Origin: Actinoplanes cyaneus
Lineage (GTDB): Bacteria > Actinomycetota > Actinomycetes > Mycobacteriales > Micromonosporaceae
Length of the DNA: 64,000 nucleotides
Assembly (NCBI RefSeq): GCF_016862095.1
Contig: NZ_BOMH01000006.1
Coordinates: 51,692 to 115,691, forward strand
Reading direction: 5' to 3'
Shown here: piece by piece, positions 61,635 through 64,000 of the stretch
Layout of the letters: each line of letters starts with the position of its first letter
Position numbering within the stretch: the first letter of the stretch is position 1
Program-made: the position numbers and the translations under genes
Notes under the pieces: model-generated
What the model saw: the letters and a program-made list of their open reading frames with translations, nothing else
Databases searched by the model: none
Told to the model about the DNA's origin: nothing

Positions 61635-63170
61635 ATGGACGCGCTTTTCGTCGGCGGCACGATGCTGCGGCGGGGACTGCTGACCCCCGGGAATCCGGTG
61701 CGGATCGTGCGGCAGTTCGCGGCGCTCGGCCGGTGGGGTTTCGGGCTCGCCGGCGAACTGCGGCAGGCCGCGGCCCGCAGCCCGCGGCGGATCGCGGTCA
61801 TCGACGATCAGCGCCAGGTCACGTACGCGCAATTGCTGCATCGTGCGGAACGGCTCGCGCGCAGCCTTCCGGTGGCGCCGGGAGAGAGAATCGGTCTGCT
61901 GTGCCGCAATTCGGCGCGCATGATCGAGGCGCTGATCGGCGCGACGACGCTGGGCGCCGATCCGGTGCTGATGAACACCGGCCTGTCGGCGGGTCAGCTG
62001 GCCGCGGTCGCGAAGGATCAGGGTCTGCGGGTGCTGCTCCACGACGACGAGTTCGCCGAGAGGGCCGCGCTGGTCGACGGCGTGGAGAAGATCGGCGAGG
62101 CCCGTTTCGAGGAGCTGATCGCGCAGGCTCCCGCAGCGAATTCCTCGCCCCCGGAACGCCCGGGCCGCACCATTGTCCTCACGTCCGGAACCACCGGCGT
62201 GCCGAAAGGCGCCCGGCGCCCGACCCCGGGCGGATTCCGTCCGCTGTGCTCGATCATCGACCGCATTCCGCTGCGGGCCCAGGACCGGGTGCTGATCGCC
62301 GCGCCGCTCTTCCATACCTGGGGATTCGCCGGCCTGCAGATCGCGCTCGCCCTGCGCGCCACGATCGTGCTGCGCCGCAGATTCGACCCGGCCGCCGTTC
62401 TCGACGACCTCGTGCGGCATTCCTGCAGCGCGATGATCGCGGTTCCGGTGATGGTGCAGCAGTTCCTGGAATTGCCGGAGCCGGCCCGGAAACCGGCGCT
62501 GCGCGCGGTCGCGGTCAGCGGTTCGGCACTGCCGGGCGGGCTGGCGACCCGCTTCATGGACCGTTACGGCGACGTCCTCTACAACCTCTACGGTTCGACC
62601 GAGGCATCGTGGGCGTCGATCGCCACCCCGGCCGATCTGCGATTCGCGCCGAACACCGCCGGAAAGCCCCCTTACGGTACGCGGATAGCCGTGCTCGACC
62701 CCGACGGGAAACCGGTCCCGCAGGGCGAGGTGGGCCGGCTGTTCGTCGGCAACGAAATGCTTTTCGAGGGCTACACGAACGGCGGCTCGAAAACGATGCA
62801 CGAAGGTCTGCTGGCGACCGGCGACCTCGGGCACGTCGACGCCGAGGGCCGCGTCTACGTCGACGGCCGCGAGGACGACATGATCGTCTCCGGTGGGGAG
62901 AACGTGTACCCCGGTGAGGTCGCCGACCTTCTCGCCGACCTGCCGCAGGTGAGGGACGTCGCGGTGATCGGCGTGCCGGACGAGGAGTACGGCCAGCGGC
63001 TCGCCGCCTACCTGGTCCTGCGCGACGGCGAGACGCTCGCCCCGGAAACGGTCCGCGACCACGTGCGGCAGCATCGCGCGCGCTTCTGCGTGCCCCGCGA
63101 CGTGGTCTTCCTGGACGCGCTCCCCCGCAACGCCACCGGCAAGGTCGTCACCCGGGAACTCCCCCGCTGA
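61635..63170 (+). CDS. AMP-dependent acyl-CoA synthetase (FadD-like)
   Basis: 511 aa, ATG start one base after the dehydrogenase stop. Adenylation motifs: the P-loop TIVLTSGTTGVPKGARR, then YNLYGSTEASWASIA, then TGDLGHVDAEGRVYVDGREDDMIVSGGENVYPGEV, with the C-terminal catalytic Lys in RNATGKVVTREL. It activates fatty or aromatic acids to CoA esters, feeding the adjacent dehydrogenase. Chain-length preference is not predictable. Confidence 0.93.
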   Translation: MDALFVGGTMLRRGLLTPGNPVRIVRQFAALGRWGFGLAGELRQAAARSPRRIAVIDDQRQVTYAQLLHRAERLARSLPVAPGERIGLLCRNSARMIEALIGATTLGADPVLMNTGLSAGQLAAVAKDQGLRVLLHDDEFAERAALVDGVEKIGEARFEELIAQAPAANSSPPERPGRTIVLTSGTTGVPKGARRPTPGGFRPLCSIIDRIPLRAQDRVLIAAPLFHTWGFAGLQIALALRATIVLRRRFDPAAVLDDLVRHSCSAMIAVPVMVQQFLELPEPARKPALRAVAVSGSALPGGLATRFMDRYGDVLYNLYGSTEASWASIATPADLRFAPNTAGKPPYGTRIAVLDPDGKPVPQGEVGRLFVGNEMLFEGYTNGGSKTMHEGLLATGDLGHVDAEGRVYVDGREDDMIVSGGENVYPGEVADLLADLPQVRDVAVIGVPDEEYGQRLAAYLVLRDGETLAPETVRDHVRQHRARFCVPRDVVFLDALPRNATGKVVTRELPR

Positions 63171-63354
63171 GGCCCGGCCGGCCGCACCGCCCGCGAAGCG
63201 GTGGCCGGCACCGCCGACGTCGAGGACGTCTCTCGTACGCCAAAGGTGACGGGTCTTGGCGGTGAAGTTGGTCGCCCTCATGGACTCGGTGCCGTGGGGC
63301 CGCTTCCGTCGTTGGCGTAGACGAGTCAGACCCCCCGATAGCAAAGGACGTGAA

Positions 63355-63639
63355 ATGAGCGGTTGGCAGAGTTCCCTCGAAGGCGGCAGCGGATGTCTCG
63401 ACCTCGGTCGCGGTCTGTTCGGCGGCGGGGACCAGGGCATCGGCCACGGGCAGCAGCACAACGGAGGATGGGGCGGCGCCGATGACTGCGGCGACGGCGG
63501 CCAGGCCGGCGGCGGCGACCACGGCTGGGGCGGTCCCGGCGGCGACCCGGGCCGGGGCGGCTTCGACGACTGCGACCCGGGCCAGGGCGGCGGCGCTCCG
63601 ATGAGCCACGACCACCACATGATCCCGTTCTGCCACTGA
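63355..63639 (+). CDS. Small Gly/Asp/His-rich protein
   Basis: 94 aa from ATG 63355 (MSGWQSSLEGGSG) with AAAGGACG upstream; a longer frame exists but lacks a ribosome site. It is about 40 percent Gly, with four Cys (GCLDL, DDCGDG, DDCDPG, PFCH) and many Asp/His, ending in APMSHDHHMIPFCH. No signal peptide or membrane helix. The composition suggests a metal-binding or structural role, or a precursor of a modified peptide. It is followed 73 bases later by a second gene on the same strand. Family not recognised. Confidence 0.65.
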   Translation: MSGWQSSLEGGSGCLDLGRGLFGGGDQGIGHGQQHNGGWGGADDCGDGGQAGGGDHGWGGPGGDPGRGGFDDCDPGQGGGAPMSHDHHMIPFCH

Positions 63640-63712
63640 CGACGTGCGCTGACAGCCGGCGGCATCGGACCGCCGGCTGCCGGCCGGGCACCGGCACCTG
63701 ACGGAGGCTGCG

Positions 63713-64000
63713 ATGACCGTGCGGAGCGACCTGAGCATTGAGGACGACCTTTTGGACGTGGTCCAGATGGTGCTGCAGGGAGCCGCCGCCAACGTACGCC
63801 CCGATCTGGAAAGCCGGATGCGGCTGGCCGCCGCGGAGCTGGCCGGCGGGCACCCCACGTTGATCATCGCGGAAACGGTGATGCACGCCCTGCAGCAGCT
63901 GGAAGTCGATCTCCGGAACCGGCGGGCGGTGATGGCCGACCCCCGCCGGCGGGCGCGCCTCGCCACCGAGGCGCGTGACGACGAGGCCCGCCTGCGCGCG
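63713..64000 (+). CDS. Partial gene of unknown function, cut by the window edge
   Basis: ATG at 63713 with GGAGG upstream; the first 96 codons are open to the end of the window. The visible part (SIEDDLLDVVQMVLQGAAANVRPDLESRMRLAAAELAGG and LIIAETVMHALQQLEVDLRNRRAVM) is helical and charged, with good codon bias. It may function with the Gly-rich small protein in front of it. Family not recognised. Confidence 0.75.
   Translation, partial: MTVRSDLSIEDDLLDVVQMVLQGAAANVRPDLESRMRLAAAELAGGHPTLIIAETVMHALQQLEVDLRNRRAVMADPRRRARLATEARDDEARLRA

Overview
The window is chromosomal DNA of a very high G+C actinomycete. Codon third positions are almost always G or C, GTG starts are frequent, and the gene families are typical of filamentous actinobacteria: a HIRAN/Trp-rich protein, GAF-ANTAR regulators, PrsW, a mycothiol-type maleylpyruvate-isomerase fold protein, a FabG4/HtdX/FadA2 set, and a caspase-STAND system with its EACC1 partner. 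Two different chemoreceptor-type proteins make a motile, sporangium-forming member of the Micromonosporaceae (for example Actinoplanes) a reasonable guess, but that is inference. I saw no rRNA, tRNA, CRISPR array or replication origin.

Layout. 1-6.4 kb: HIRAN/low-complexity protein, a TetR/oxidoreductase divergon with two visible operators, a Gly-rich F420-reductase-like protein and a MOSC protein. 6.4-12.7 kb: MASE1-PAS histidine kinase, a small protein, a membrane chemoreceptor-like/PilZ protein, and a TetR-controlled ABC-2 exporter. 12.7-17 kb: phosphoribosyltransferase plus hydrolase pair, two GAF-ANTAR paralogues (one frameshifted) and a STAS protein. 17-24.3 kb: PEP-enzyme-like protein, PrsW protease, and secreted nuclease/phosphodiesterase, PAP2 phosphatase and hydrolase. 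24.3-34.5 kb: LysR/PutA divergon, small metabolic enzymes, DUF2804, aldo/keto reductase, YggT. 34.7-39.6 kb: SnoaL-like protein, lipoprotein, PadR, acetylxylan esterase family, RecD2. 39.6-44.3 kb: two-gene caspase/STAND/propeller plus EACC1 conflict system. 44.6-51.3 kb: DUF4360, YibE/F, acetoacetate-decarboxylase-like, chemoreceptor, and the DhaKL / DhaM-HPr divergon. 51.3-51.8 kb: scar of an IS200/IS605 insertion. 52-58.7 kb: PAF-acetylhydrolase-like protein, a second TetR/oxidoreductase divergon, and HtdX-FabG4 / FadA2. 58.7-64 kb: GH10 xylanase with CBM2, acyl-CoA dehydrogenase plus acyl-CoA ligase, and a Gly-rich small protein ahead of a gene cut by the window edge.

Genes working together: EACC1 and the caspase/STAND protein are translationally coupled, so probably a sensing and suicide-effector unit. 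DhaK, DhaL, DhaM and HPr form a PEP-dependent dihydroxyacetone phosphorylation chain. FadA2, FabG4, HtdX, FadE and FadD cover fatty-acyl activation, oxidation, reduction and dehydration. PutA with its divergent LysR handles proline to glutamate. Several regulators sit next to visible palindromic operators.

Beyond genes, the most striking structure is a family of long intergenic palindromes (four close copies and one diverged copy) with compensatory base changes in the stems, generally in or beside G+C-rich direct repeats.
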